NCBI GenBank assembly: GCA_020725925.1
Contig: DYTN01000001.1
Location: 98,562 to 162,561, forward strand
Direction of reading: 5' to 3'
Source of the DNA: Methanobacteriota archaeon
GTDB taxonomy: Archaea; Thermoplasmatota; Thermoplasmata; UBA10834
DNA: 64,000 nt
The notes under the pieces were generated by a model. That model searched no databases and was not told where the DNA came from. It worked only from the letters and a program-made list of their open reading frames with translations. The position numbers and the translations under genes are program-made. This document shows, in pieces, positions 35,828 to 44,298 of this stretch. Position 1 is the first letter of the stretch; each line of letters begins with the position of its first letter.

Positions 35828-36853
35828 ATGCTAGTCAAGACGGCGAAGGGCACGAAGGACATGAGGGCCCTGTGGTTCGAGAAGGGAGTTGTCCGAGCGA
35901 TCGATCAGAGGCTTCTCCCAGGCACGTTCAAGCTCGTCACCATCAGGAGCTACAAGGAGATGGCCAAAGCCATCTCCGACATGACCATCAGGGGAGCCCC
36001 CTCAATAGGGGCGGCAGCCGCCTACGGCATCGCCTTGGCCTGGCTGAGGGGCGAAGATCTTGACAGGGCAGCAAAGGCCATCAAGGCGACTCGTCCGACC
36101 GCCCACGACCTCTTCTACGCAGCGGACCTGATGCTCTTTCAGAGGGACAAGAACCTCGTTGGGGCCGCCGGTGAGTATGCAGACGGCATCGTCGACATGT
36201 GTAGGCGGATAGGGGAGCACGGTGGGAAGCTTGTCAAGGACCGCGACAGGATTCTAACGCACTGCAACGCGGGAGCGCTTGCGACCGTTGACTTCGGGAC
36301 CGCGCTGGCGCCCATGAGGGTCGCGCACAGAGCTGGGAAGGACATCTTCGTCTACGTGGACGAGACCAGGCCGCGACTCCAGGGGGCGAAGCTCACGGCA
36401 TGGGAGCTCCTGAACGAGGGGATAGACCATGCGATCATCTCCGACAACGCCGCAGGACACTACATGAAGGACTCTGTGGACCTCGTCATCGTCGGTGCCG
36501 ACAGGATAGCGAGGAACGGGGATTTCGCGAACAAGATAGGCACATACACGAAGGCGGTCCTGGCGAAGGAGAACAAGGTGCCATTCTATGTCGCCGCACC
36601 CGCAAGCACGTTCGACTCCTCCCTCATACGGGGGGAGGACATACCGATCGAGGAGCGCTCAGAAGATGAGGTATTATGCCTCGGCAAGTGCAGGGTTGCC
36701 CCACGGGGCTCGACCGCATTGAACCCGTGTTTCGACGTGACACCCAGCAGATATGTCAAGGGATTCATCACGGAAAGGGGCATAATGAAGCCCGATGAGA
36801 TCAGCTCAATGAAGGCGACCGGGCCCGCGATCTATCGAGGTCCGGCTCGGTAG
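35828..36853 (+). CDS. mtnA: S-methyl-5-thioribose-1-phosphate isomerase (MtnA)
   Basis: A 341-residue aIF2B-like sugar isomerase that converts methylthioribose-1-phosphate to methylthioribulose-1-phosphate. MtnA motifs: DMTIRGAPSIGAAAAYG, ILTHCNAGALATVDFGTAL with the catalytic Cys, DETRPRLQGAKLTAWEL, DNAAGHYM (catalytic Asp) and VGADRIARNGDFANKIGTY. It could also be the related ribose-1,5-bisphosphate isomerase, but the motif set matches MtnA better. ATG at 35828 (MLVKTAKGTKDM). Methionine salvage is a use for the product, as polyamine genes lie nearby. Confidence 0.92.
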   Translation: MLVKTAKGTKDMRALWFEKGVVRAIDQRLLPGTFKLVTIRSYKEMAKAISDMTIRGAPSIGAAAAYGIALAWLRGEDLDRAAKAIKATRPTAHDLFYAADLMLFQRDKNLVGAAGEYADGIVDMCRRIGEHGGKLVKDRDRILTHCNAGALATVDFGTALAPMRVAHRAGKDIFVYVDETRPRLQGAKLTAWELLNEGIDHAIISDNAAGHYMKDSVDLVIVGADRIARNGDFANKIGTYTKAVLAKENKVPFYVAAPASTFDSSLIRGEDIPIEERSEDEVLCLGKCRVAPRGSTALNPCFDVTPSRYVKGFITERGIMKPDEISSMKATGPAIYRGPAR

Positions 36854-36860
36854 TACCACA

Positions 36861-37319
36861 TCATTCCCTGGCGTAGATGCCCATGGTTTCGGCCTCCGCC
36901 AAGACATGCCCCTTCATCGCCCTTTCGAGGTCCTGCTTTTCCGCTCCGGGCTTAAGGGGCAGTTCTATGTCCAAGGCGTAGAGCCTGAAGAAATATCGGT
37001 GCGGGCGACCAACTGGCGGGCACGGGCCGCCGTAGCCTATCCTGCGCCAGCTGTTCCTGCCCTGCTTCATCCCGGAGCTCGTGACCTCCACCTTCTGGAC
37101 TGCCTCCTTCAGCTCGGAGACATTGGGCTGAATCGCGTATGCGACCCAGTGCACCCAAGTCGCGATCGGGGCGTCCGGGTCGTCGCATGTGAGGGCAAGA
37201 CTCCTTGTCCGAGGCGGCACTTCCGCCCATTGAAGCGACGGGGATATGTCCTCTCCATCGCAGGTGTACTTCTTCGGGATCATGGCCCCCTGTCTGAATA
37301 CGGGACTCTCGAGCTTCAC
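36861..37319 (-). CDS. PEBP family protein (YbhB/YbcL type)
   Basis: A 152-residue phosphatidylethanolamine-binding-like protein. YTCDGEDISPSLQW, LALTCDDPDAP and WVHWVAYAI form the anion-binding pocket (conserved Asp/His); GPCPPVGRPHRYFFRLYALD is the second signature. Function in prokaryotes is unclear. GTG start at 37319 has a true Shine-Dalgarno (GGAGGTGA) 7 bases upstream, unlike most genes here. Direct repeats flank its likely TATA. Confidence 0.9.
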   Translation of the reverse strand: MKLESPVFRQGAMIPKKYTCDGEDISPSLQWAEVPPRTRSLALTCDDPDAPIATWVHWVAYAIQPNVSELKEAVQKVEVTSSGMKQGRNSWRRIGYGGPCPPVGRPHRYFFRLYALDIELPLKPGAEKQDLERAMKGHVLAEAETMGIYARE

Positions 37320-37340
37320 GGCTGCTCACCTCCCTCTTTT

Positions 37341-37370
37341 CGATTCACTCCGCGGTGATAACGATTCACT
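37341..37370 (-). promoter_or_regulatory. Direct repeats flanking the PEBP-gene promoter
   Basis: CGATTCACT occurs at 37341-37349 and again at 37362-37370, a 21-base period (two helical turns). Between them, on the minus strand, GTTATCA (about 37353-37361) is placed like a TATA box for the PEBP gene. This is the layout of a dimer-of-dimers operator; no regulator is identified. The nop5 promoter lies on the other side at 37417-37424. Confidence 0.4.
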
Positions 37371-37447
37371 AGTACACAGGTATTGTCCCGAACTACGGTC
37401 GTTTGACCCCGGCAGGCTTTTTACCCTTATGCAGGATACAGTCAGCG

Positions 37448-38506
37448 ATGATCCTGACGACCAAGTGGTTCGGCTCGTTCCTATGCGAAGAGAACAAGGT
37501 CAAGCGGGCCGCGCTCTTCCCGAAGGACCCGAAGGAGATCGCCCTCAGGCTCGAGAAGATCAAGAAGGGCGAGGTGCTCGACGAGGAGCTGAGCCTCGCT
37601 TCCTCTGCAAGGCAGGTGACGGACCGGAGGCTGGTCGAATACGGCCGCAGGGTCAAATTCGACTCGTCCTTCATCAAGCCGGAGGACTATGGGTTCTCGT
37701 TGGACCTCTACCGGGAGGCCACAATCGCTCTCGCCAAGCAGGCCGTTAAGGCATCTGTCGGGCCAGATGTCCACCTCGGCCAGGCGGTTCGTGCCCATGA
37801 CGACCTCGTGAGCACGACGAACCTCCTCTCCGAGAGGCTTCATGAATGGTACGGCCTGCACTTTCCCGAGCTGGAGAACGTCCTCTCGGGCGACGCATAT
37901 GCGAAGGCGATAACATCTCACGGTTCCAGGGGAGACGTGCTCAAGGCTCTGAATCTGGAGATGGATTCCATAGGCTCCGAGGTCCAGGAGCAGGACCTCG
38001 CGTCCATAACGACACTGGCCTCGGCCGTGAAGGAGTCGCTTTCTGCGAGGGAGAAGGTCGAGCGGTACATCAACCTCAGGATGAAGGATGTCGCCCCCAA
38101 CGTGAGCGCCATCGCAGGCCCGGTCATCGGCGCGAGGCTCATCATGCACGCAGGCAGTCTCAAACGGCTCGCGTCCATGCCCTCTGGAACGGTGCAACTG
38201 CTCGGGGCGGAGAAGGCCATGTTCAGGCATCTCAAGGAAGGCAGCAGGCCTCCCAAGCACGGCATACTGTTCGCACATCCGCTGGTGCACAACTCCCCCG
38301 GCTGGCAGAGGGGCGCCGTCGCAAGAGCCCTTGCGGCCAAGATATGCATGGCCGCGCGGGCGGACGCGTACACTGGAAACGATATCTCGGGCGAGCTGAA
38401 AGCGCAGATCGAGAGGCGCGTGGAGGAGATCAGGAAGCAACACCCCAACCCCCCCAAGAGAGCCCGTGTTAGACCTTCTGGCAGGAAGCAGAAGCGCTGG
38501 CGCTGA
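37448..38506 (+). CDS. nop5: Nop5/Nop56-like C/D box RNP core protein
   Basis: A 352-residue core protein of C/D box sRNPs that guide rRNA 2'-O-methylation. Coiled-coil middle (HDDLVSTTNLLSERLHEWYG) and Nop domain: VAPNVSAIAGPVIGARLI, LKRLASMPSGTVQLLGAEKA, GILFAHPLV, and a basic tail (KRARVRPSGRKQKRW). ATG 37448 sits 27 bases from CTTTTTAC, so the mRNA is probably leaderless. Its usual partner fibrillarin is not adjacent and not in the window. Confidence 0.95.
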   Translation: MILTTKWFGSFLCEENKVKRAALFPKDPKEIALRLEKIKKGEVLDEELSLASSARQVTDRRLVEYGRRVKFDSSFIKPEDYGFSLDLYREATIALAKQAVKASVGPDVHLGQAVRAHDDLVSTTNLLSERLHEWYGLHFPELENVLSGDAYAKAITSHGSRGDVLKALNLEMDSIGSEVQEQDLASITTLASAVKESLSAREKVERYINLRMKDVAPNVSAIAGPVIGARLIMHAGSLKRLASMPSGTVQLLGAEKAMFRHLKEGSRPPKHGILFAHPLVHNSPGWQRGAVARALAAKICMAARADAYTGNDISGELKAQIERRVEEIRKQHPNPPKRARVRPSGRKQKRWR

Positions 38507-38514
38507 CGGATGGG

Positions 38515-38525
38515 TATTTTATATG
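38515..38525 (+). promoter_or_regulatory. Promoter of the aIF5A-agmatinase operon
   Basis: TATTTTATATG is a strong TATA-like element about 41 bases before the aIF5A ATG, which would give a leader of roughly 15 bases. Confidence 0.6.
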
Positions 38526-38560
38526 ACCAATGGTTATCGGTGGGCAGCGAGGGGTAACTC

Positions 38561-38947
38561 ATGGTAGTCGAGCAAGTGGAGGTCCGGGAGCTCAAGGAGG
38601 GGCGATACATGAACATAGACAACGAGCCCTGCAAGATCATGAGCATATCGACCTCCAAGCCTGGGAAGCACGGAGAGGCCAAGGCGCGGATCGAGGCGGT
38701 CGGCATATTCGATGGGGCGAAGCGCTCGGTCGTGTTCCCTGTCAAGCACAAGGTCCAGGTGCCAATCATCGACAAGAGGCAGGCCCAGGTCGTTGCTCTA
38801 CACGGTGCCGAGGCAGAGCTCATGGACCTCGAGACCTACGAGATGTTCCACCTGCCAGTATCGGACGATGTGAAGGGTTCGCTCACCCCAGGCGGCGATG
38901 TCATGTACATCGTCGCGATGGACAGGAAGAAGATCACCAGGGTGTGA
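38561..38947 (+). CDS. eif5a: Translation factor aIF5A (hypusine/deoxyhypusine-containing)
   Basis: A 128-residue factor that eases peptide-bond formation at difficult sequences. The modification loop STSKPGKHGEAK is intact; K36 is the expected deoxyhypusine site. SH3-like N-domain and OB-like C-domain are of normal size. Agmatinase follows 2 bases after the stop; it feeds polyamine synthesis, which supplies the aminobutyl group for the modification. Confidence 0.96.
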   Translation: MVVEQVEVRELKEGRYMNIDNEPCKIMSISTSKPGKHGEAKARIEAVGIFDGAKRSVVFPVKHKVQVPIIDKRQAQVVALHGAEAELMDLETYEMFHLPVSDDVKGSLTPGGDVMYIVAMDRKKITRV

Positions 38948-38949
38948 TC

Positions 38950-39810
38950 ATGCCTATCCGCGGAATGCTCAGGTTCGCGGATGCTGTCGCGTCCTTCGAG
39001 GACGCGCAGTTCGTGATTGTGGGTGTGCCCTTCGACAAGACCACCACATACAGGAGCGGCACGAGGTTCGCGCCGACGGCCGTTCGGGAGACCTCTCAGA
39101 CCTTCGAGAAGGAGAACTTCGAGCACGGCGTCACATTCGCCGACATCCCAGTGCATGATGCCGGGGACCTCTTCGAGGAGGGCACTGTCGACGAGATGGT
39201 GGCTTCGATCGAGGAGGAGGCCAGAAGGATCGTCTCCGCGAGGAAGTTCCCAATCTTCATAGGTGGGGAGCACTCCATCTCGCCCCCGATCGTCAAGGCC
39301 CTGGGCGAGGTCTCCGTGATCACCATAGACGCGCACCTGGACTTCAGGGACGAATACCAGGGGCTCAGGAACAGCCATGCGTGCGCCCACAGGCGTATCG
39401 TAGACCACGTGGGCAAGGGGAACGCATTTGCATTCGGCGTGAGGTCCATCTCCGGGGAGGAGGAGGTTGCCGACGCCCTGTATGCGGATGCCTTCAGAGT
39501 GCACAGAGAGGGCTGCGAGAAGGTCTTCGACGATATGCTCAAGAAGCTGAGTAGAAGGCCGGTCTACCTGTCCCTGGACATAGATGGAATTGACCCGTCC
39601 TATGCTCCCGGCACCGGCACGCCCGAACCCTTCGGACTCACCCCTTGGGACGTCAGGCACGTCATTAACAGGCTCGGGGACAGAATGGTAGGCTTTGACG
39701 TGGTCGAGGTCTGTCCTCCGTACGACAACGGCAACACCTCGATACTGGCCGCCAGGATGATGCGCGAGGTCATGGCTGTGAAGTGGAAGTCGACGCACGC
39801 CAAGAAGTGA
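38950..39810 (+). CDS. speB: Agmatinase (ureohydrolase)
   Basis: A 286-residue manganese ureohydrolase converting agmatine to putrescine and urea. Metal ligands in GGEHSISPP, TIDAHLDFRD and SLDIDGIDPSYAPGTGTPEP; substrate segment FGVRSISGEE. The acidic/His pattern SHACAHRRI fits the family. ATG 38950 lies 2 bases after the aIF5A stop. The aIF5A-agmatinase pairing is common in Euryarchaeota and fits the hypusine pathway. Confidence 0.93.
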   Translation: MPIRGMLRFADAVASFEDAQFVIVGVPFDKTTTYRSGTRFAPTAVRETSQTFEKENFEHGVTFADIPVHDAGDLFEEGTVDEMVASIEEEARRIVSARKFPIFIGGEHSISPPIVKALGEVSVITIDAHLDFRDEYQGLRNSHACAHRRIVDHVGKGNAFAFGVRSISGEEEVADALYADAFRVHREGCEKVFDDMLKKLSRRPVYLSLDIDGIDPSYAPGTGTPEPFGLTPWDVRHVINRLGDRMVGFDVVEVCPPYDNGNTSILAARMMREVMAVKWKSTHAKK

Positions 39811-39816
39811 TCTGGA

Positions 39817-41184
39817 CTAGCCCCGCACGACCCTCTCGACGCGCTTCTTGTACTCCTCCGCGAGCTCCTCCGCCCTTTCCTCGGACTTGGATTCGGAGTA
39901 TATCCTGAAGATCGGCTCCGTCCCGGAAGGCCTCAGCAGCACCCATCCCTCGTCAAGATATATCTTCAGCCCGTCGGTCGTGTCGACCCTGGCGCCCTTG
40001 GACTGCTTCTCCAGCTGCCTGAGCACCTGCGGCTTCTTGGCCTCCGGGCATTCCGTCTTCTTCTTGCACTGACAGTACTGGGGAATGCGGTCGTTGACCT
40101 CGGAGAGCTTCCCCCTGTGCGCTACTATCTCGAGGATCTTCGCCGCGGCCATCGCCCCGTCCCTACAGTACTGGAACTCGGGGAATATGAGGCCGCCGTT
40201 CTCCTCCCCGCCGAACGCCCCTCCTTCACGCATCATGACCCGGGCGACAATGGGGGAGCCCACCTTCGTGTAGATGACCGACCCCCCGGCCATCTTCGCG
40301 GCGTCCTCTATGCACATAGACCCGCCGACAGTGGTCACGACTAGCCGGCCCTTCTTCTGGGAGCACACGTAGTTCGCGACCATCGCGAGGCTCCTGTCCC
40401 CGTACAGGTACCTTCCGGTTTCGTCGATGAATATGGTCCTGTCGCCATCGCCGTCATGGACGAACCCGAAGTCGAACCCACCTGCCCTGACCAGCTCCAC
40501 GAGGTCGCGCGTGTTCTCAGGAGTTGGTTCGCTGTTGTGGCCTGGAAACGCTCCGTTGGGGTCTGCGTTGAGCGTCACATATCTGACCCCCAGCCGCTCC
40601 AGCAGCTTTGGGGTGACGAGGCTCGAGGCGCCGTTGCTGCAGTCCACAGCGACCCTCAGGTTGGCCTTCCTTATGGCTTGGCCATCGACTTTGGACACTA
40701 TACCTGAGACGTACCTGTCTATTGCGGTCGAGTTGGGCAGGAGACGGCCCACCCTGGTCCAGTCGGCCAGTGCGAAGCTTCGGTCGTGGAAGATCCTCTC
40801 GATGGCCTCCTCGTCCTCACGGTTCATCTCCGTCCCATCGGAATCGATCGCCTTGATGCCGTTGAACTCGGGCGGATTGTGAGAAGCGGTGATCACGACC
40901 CCGCCGCCGACCTTTCCCATCTTGACGGCGTACTGCAGGGTGGGCGTCGGGACGACCCCGCAATCATGGACGGTGCATCCAGTGGCCATCAGCCCTGAGG
41001 CGCACGCGGCCTTCAGCATCTCGTTGGAGGTCCGGGCGTCGGTGCCGATCATGACAGGCCCCTTCATGAAGGTCCCCATGGCCATCCCGAGCCCCTGCGC
41101 GAAGAGCGTGTCCATGCCCTTGGAGTTGACGATTCCCCTGACGCCGTTCGTCCCAAACAGCCTCGGGGGGATCCCGTTGCTCAT
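39817..41184 (-). CDS. Phosphoglucosamine/phosphomannomutase family protein
   Basis: A 455-residue alpha-D-phosphohexomutase. Active Ser101 in ITASHNPPEFNG; metal loop HDGDGDRTIF; sugar loop GGEENGGLIFPEF; phosphate loop RPSGTEPIFRIYSES. Archaeal members make glucosamine-1-phosphate or mannose-1-phosphate for glycans. A cysteine cluster near residue 405 (CQCKKKTEC) is unusual for the family. ATG 41184 is 27 bases from GATAAAAG (41208-41215), so the transcript is likely leaderless. Confidence 0.9.
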   Translation of the reverse strand: MSNGIPPRLFGTNGVRGIVNSKGMDTLFAQGLGMAMGTFMKGPVMIGTDARTSNEMLKAACASGLMATGCTVHDCGVVPTPTLQYAVKMGKVGGGVVITASHNPPEFNGIKAIDSDGTEMNREDEEAIERIFHDRSFALADWTRVGRLLPNSTAIDRYVSGIVSKVDGQAIRKANLRVAVDCSNGASSLVTPKLLERLGVRYVTLNADPNGAFPGHNSEPTPENTRDLVELVRAGGFDFGFVHDGDGDRTIFIDETGRYLYGDRSLAMVANYVCSQKKGRLVVTTVGGSMCIEDAAKMAGGSVIYTKVGSPIVARVMMREGGAFGGEENGGLIFPEFQYCRDGAMAAAKILEIVAHRGKLSEVNDRIPQYCQCKKKTECPEAKKPQVLRQLEKQSKGARVDTTDGLKIYLDEGWVLLRPSGTEPIFRIYSESKSEERAEELAEEYKKRVERVVRG

Positions 41185-41308
41185 CGACCACTGTACTCCG
41201 AATCTCCGATAAAAGCTTGCTGTGGGTTTCCGAAATCTGGAACGGCTTGCCGGGGAGTCCTGGTCCTCGGATGCGGGGCAAACGACGAACATAATAGTAT
41301 ATAGTCTC

Positions 41309-41342
41309 CCGGAGCATCCCGGTTTCGGGGGGAGCACTCCGG
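41309..41342 (+). promoter_or_regulatory. Nested inverted repeat in the leader of the PhoU-like/Pit operon
   Basis: Outer arms CCGGAG (41309-41314) and CTCCGG (41337-41342); inner hairpin CCCG-GTTT-CGGG (41318-41329). A TATA-like ATAATAGTATATAG (41291-41304) precedes it. The outer right arm touches the ATG at 41343, so folding could sequester the start. Phosphate-responsive control is a guess. Confidence 0.4.
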
Positions 41343-41971
41343 ATGGGTTTCAAGGAATGGATTATTCCTCAGGAGAAACACTTCTTCGAGATGCTGGAGC
41401 AACAGGCGGACATAGTCCTTGAAGGAGCCGAGGCGCTTCTGGACATGGCGAGAAACTTCGACCATGTCGCCGAGAAGAGGGACAAGATCAAGGAGATCGA
41501 GCGCAAGGGAGACGAGGTGGTCCATGACATTGCCGAGTCGTTGAACAAGACCTTCGTGACCCCATCGACCATGACGATCTGTCGAAGCTCGCCTCTCGTC
41601 TGGACGATATCTTGGACTTCATCGAGGCGGCCTCGCACAGGATGTGGTCATACGAACTAAAAGCGGTGCCTCCCGAGATGGTCAAGCTGGCCGAGGTCAT
41701 CCTGAGTTCGGCCAAGGAGGTCAACCACGCTGTGAGGGACCTCAGGAATTTCAAGAAGAAGAACGAGATTCTGAAGCACTGCATCGAGATTAACAGGCTC
41801 GAGAACCTGGGGGACGACATCACGCACGTGGCCGTGGCCAGCCTCTTCAAGAAGCACGATGCAGTTGATATCATCAAGCTCAAGGAGGTCTACGAGCACC
41901 TGGAGATGGCAACGGACAAGTGCGAGGACGCGGCAGACGTCATCAAGGACGTTTTCATCAAGAACTCGTAG
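41343..41971 (+). pseudogene. PhoU-like (DUF47) phosphate transport accessory protein, frameshifted
   Basis: Helical PhoU-like protein that normally pairs with Pit transporters. Frame 1 (41343-41660) gives the N-terminus MGFKEWIIPQEKHFFEMLEQ to NKTFVTP. The rest (EAASHRMWSYELKAVP to ADVIKDVFIKNS) is in another frame. At 41560-41563 a run of four C; five would restore TPIDHDDLSKLASRLDDIL and a single protein of about 209 residues. So one base is missing, by mutation or by homopolymer error. Since everything else is well kept, sequence error is as likely as true loss. Confidence 0.85.
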
Positions 41972-41980
41972 GTAGGTCCG

Positions 41981-42994
41981 ATGGAACTCCTCAGCCTAGC
42001 GGCCATCACCATAATGATGACTCTAGGCTTCGATTTTGTCAACGGGTTTCACGATTCAGCCAATTCGATTGCAACTGTAGTCGCGACCAAGGTACTCTCG
42101 CCAATTGCCGCAGTCAGCATGGCTGCGGTCTTCAACTTCGTCGGGATCATCGTGGGTCAGGAAGTGGCTAAGACTGTCGGGAAGGGCATCATCGACACCG
42201 ACTTGGTGTTCGATTACGGTATCCTCCTCATCTTCTGCGCGGTGGTCGGTGCAATGGTCTGGGACATCATCACATGGTGGTTCGGGATCCCAACGTCAAG
42301 CAGCCACGCACTCGTAGGTGGTCTGATTGATGCCGGCGGGGCGGTTGCTGGATTGAATGCGATCGTATGGGGTGGGACAATCAAGACCGTTTCGTTCATT
42401 GTGATCTCTCCGCTGGCAGGACTTACGGCAGCGTTCCTCCTAGCCGTTGTCGTGATACGTTTGGCGAGGAGGCTCTCCAAGACCATGGTCAACCGATGGT
42501 TCAGGAAGCTTCAGCTCGGCTCCTCTGCTTTCTACTCGTTCACCCATGGCACCAACGATGCCCAGAAAGGCATGGGAATCATCACGCTCGTCCTTCTCCT
42601 CAACACGCCGGGGACATCGAGCATGAGCGAGTTCGTGGTCCCTCTGTGGGTGATGGTCGCTTGCCATCTCTCGATCTCTCTGGGCACGTTCTTCGGAGGG
42701 TGGAGGATTGTCCGGACCATGGCCTCGAGGATAACCAAACTAGACCCGTACCAGGGGTTCTGCGCTGAGACGGGTGCTGCCGTGATGCTCTACGCGACCG
42801 CGAAGTTCGGCATCCCCGTGAGCACGACGCACACCATATCGGGAGGCATCATGGGTGTGGGAGCCACGCGCAGGTTGTCAGCAGTGCGATGGGGTGTCGG
42901 CAGGAAGATAGTGACTGCCTGGATCCTAACGATTCCTGCATCGGCAACGATCGCCGGAGCTCTCTTCCTGGCGCTCATCTGGCTAGGTTTCTAG
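41981..42994 (+). CDS. pit: Inorganic phosphate transporter, Pit family
   Basis: A 337-residue transporter with about ten helices and the two inverted PHO4 repeats: FDFVNGFHDSANSIATVVATKVLSP (first; shown in part as FVNGFHDSANSIATVV) and YSFTHGTNDAQKGMGII (second). GIPTSSSHALVGG and FGIPVSTTHTISGGIMGVG are the matching re-entrant loops. It imports phosphate with H+ or Na+. It follows the PhoU-like gene by 9 bases, the normal Pit-DUF47 operon. Confidence 0.93.
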   Translation: MELLSLAAITIMMTLGFDFVNGFHDSANSIATVVATKVLSPIAAVSMAAVFNFVGIIVGQEVAKTVGKGIIDTDLVFDYGILLIFCAVVGAMVWDIITWWFGIPTSSSHALVGGLIDAGGAVAGLNAIVWGGTIKTVSFIVISPLAGLTAAFLLAVVVIRLARRLSKTMVNRWFRKLQLGSSAFYSFTHGTNDAQKGMGIITLVLLLNTPGTSSMSEFVVPLWVMVACHLSISLGTFFGGWRIVRTMASRITKLDPYQGFCAETGAAVMLYATAKFGIPVSTTHTISGGIMGVGATRRLSAVRWGVGRKIVTAWILTIPASATIAGALFLALIWLGF

Positions 42995-43223
42995 GAGCAT
43001 CATCTGCCGGAGTGGCCGTCCGTCGCCTTCGCCTCTTCTCGTACAGGTGTATCACATAGGTCGTGACCAAGGCAGCGCCCAAGGCACACGCGACAATGGC
43101 ATATGTTGGCAAGTCGGCGAGCTTTGCCAAAGTCGTCGTCGCCGCCATGACTACCCAGGGCAGGAGCAATTCGATGAATAGGACTGCAGGGGACCGAGGG
43201 ACCTTCCTTAGCTTCTTGGCCAA
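42975..43223 (-). CDS. Small two-helix membrane protein
   Basis: An 82-residue protein from TTG 43223, which has AGGTGAT five bases upstream and is 4 bases after the previous stop. Two hydrophobic segments (AVLFIELLLPWVVMAATTTLA and YAIVACALGAALVTTYVIHLY) and an arginine-rich tail (EKRRRRRTA). No known motif. It is downstream of the sugar nucleotidyltransferase and its end overlaps the convergent pit gene by 20 bases. Confidence 0.6.
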   Translation of the reverse strand: MAKKLRKVPRSPAVLFIELLLPWVVMAATTTLAKLADLPTYAIVACALGAALVTTYVIHLYEKRRRRRTATPADDAPRNLAR

Positions 43224-43227
43224 GATA

Positions 43228-44214
43228 TCACCTTGGCGCGTCCGGTTTCGCGTTGCTGCGTATCTCGGATGAGACGTCAGTGCCATCAGGGATGGTCACG
43301 CCAGCATCGATGATTGAATCTACAATCCTGCAGCGTGTCCCGACTCTCGCGTCCTCCAGGATGACGGACTGCTCGACCTTCGACCCGTGTCCCACGACCG
43401 CCCTTTCGGAGATGTACGCGGACGGTCCGATGGTCGCTCCCGCAACAACGGCACCGCCCCTGACAACGAACGGCTTCTCGAGGACAGTGCCTTCGCGGAC
43501 AGCACCCCTGTCGAGTGCCCTGGAGTCGTTCCCCATGAGGGTCCAGTATGCCTCGAGGAGGTCCTCCCGACGCCCGCAGTCCACCCAGTAGCCGTCGAAC
43601 CTCATGCCGAACATGCCCTTGTCGAGGATCTTCGGGAACACCTCACGCTCCATGGAGACGAACCCCTTCCCGATGTAGTCGAGGACCTCCCGCTCCAGCG
43701 CGTACGCCCCCGCGTTGATCAGGTTCGAGAAGGCCTCCTCCTTCTTCGGCTTCTCCTGGAACTTCCTGATCCTTTCGTCTTCGTCGATGTCCACGGCGCC
43801 GTACGGGGTCGGGTCGTCCACCGGCCAGAGCGATATCGACGCGATGCCTTCTTTCGCCCTGTGGAATCTGACGAACTTGTCCAGATCCAGGGAGGAGATA
43901 CTGTCGCCGTTGATCACGAGGAACTGGCCGTCTATGTGGTCCTCGACGTTCTTCACAGCACCGCCAGTGCCCATGGGCTCGGGCTCTTCAACGAGAGTGA
44001 TCTTGCGCCTCGGTCGGTTCTTGCGCAGGTACTGCTCCATCATGTCCTTCTTGTAGCCGATGGGTATGATGACCTCGTCGACCTCCTTGGGAATAACATC
44101 TATTGCGTGCATCATGAGTGGCTTGCCCATGACAGGGACGAGGGGCTTGGGCAGGCGGTATGTGAGTGGCCTGAGCCTCGTCCCCATGCCTCCGACCAGC
44201 AGTACTGCCTTCAC
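43228..44214 (-). CDS. Sugar-phosphate nucleotidyltransferase (NDP-sugar pyrophosphorylase)
   Basis: About 328 residues. Nucleotide loop KAVLLVGGMGTRLRPLT at the very start, PKPLVPVMGKPLM, and VINGDSISSLD (metal Asp). After about 235 left-handed beta-helix repeats follow (PFVVRGGAVVAGATIGPSAYI). It makes an NDP-glucose, -mannose or -GlcNAc. I choose the GTG at 44214: TATAAAA (44239-44245) lies 28 bases before it, and the family normally begins M-K-A-V; the ATGs at 44226/44229 would fall before transcription starts. Confidence 0.87.
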   Translation of the reverse strand: MKAVLLVGGMGTRLRPLTYRLPKPLVPVMGKPLMMHAIDVIPKEVDEVIIPIGYKKDMMEQYLRKNRPRRKITLVEEPEPMGTGGAVKNVEDHIDGQFLVINGDSISSLDLDKFVRFHRAKEGIASISLWPVDDPTPYGAVDIDEDERIRKFQEKPKKEEAFSNLINAGAYALEREVLDYIGKGFVSMEREVFPKILDKGMFGMRFDGYWVDCGRREDLLEAYWTLMGNDSRALDRGAVREGTVLEKPFVVRGGAVVAGATIGPSAYISERAVVGHGSKVEQSVILEDARVGTRCRIVDSIIDAGVTIPDGTDVSSEIRSNAKPDAPR

Positions 44215-44238
44215 GGCCCCGGGCATCATGTTCGGGCG

Positions 44239-44245
44239 TATAAAA
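44239..44245 (-). promoter_or_regulatory. TATA box that sets the nucleotidyltransferase start
   Basis: TATAAAA read on the plus strand (TTTTATA on the minus). Its centre is 28 bases from the GTG at 44214 and only 13-16 from the two upstream ATGs, which therefore are unlikely starts. Confidence 0.65.
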
Positions 44246-44298
44246 GCATCTTGCAGCGCTCCAGCTGGGATTGCAGCTCACAGGAGAGAATCGATCCT

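Noticed and set aside
41343..41660. The 105-residue frame as a complete short PhoU-like protein
   Set aside because: Its last 30 residues (after FVTP) do not fit the family, while the family sequence resumes in the next frame.
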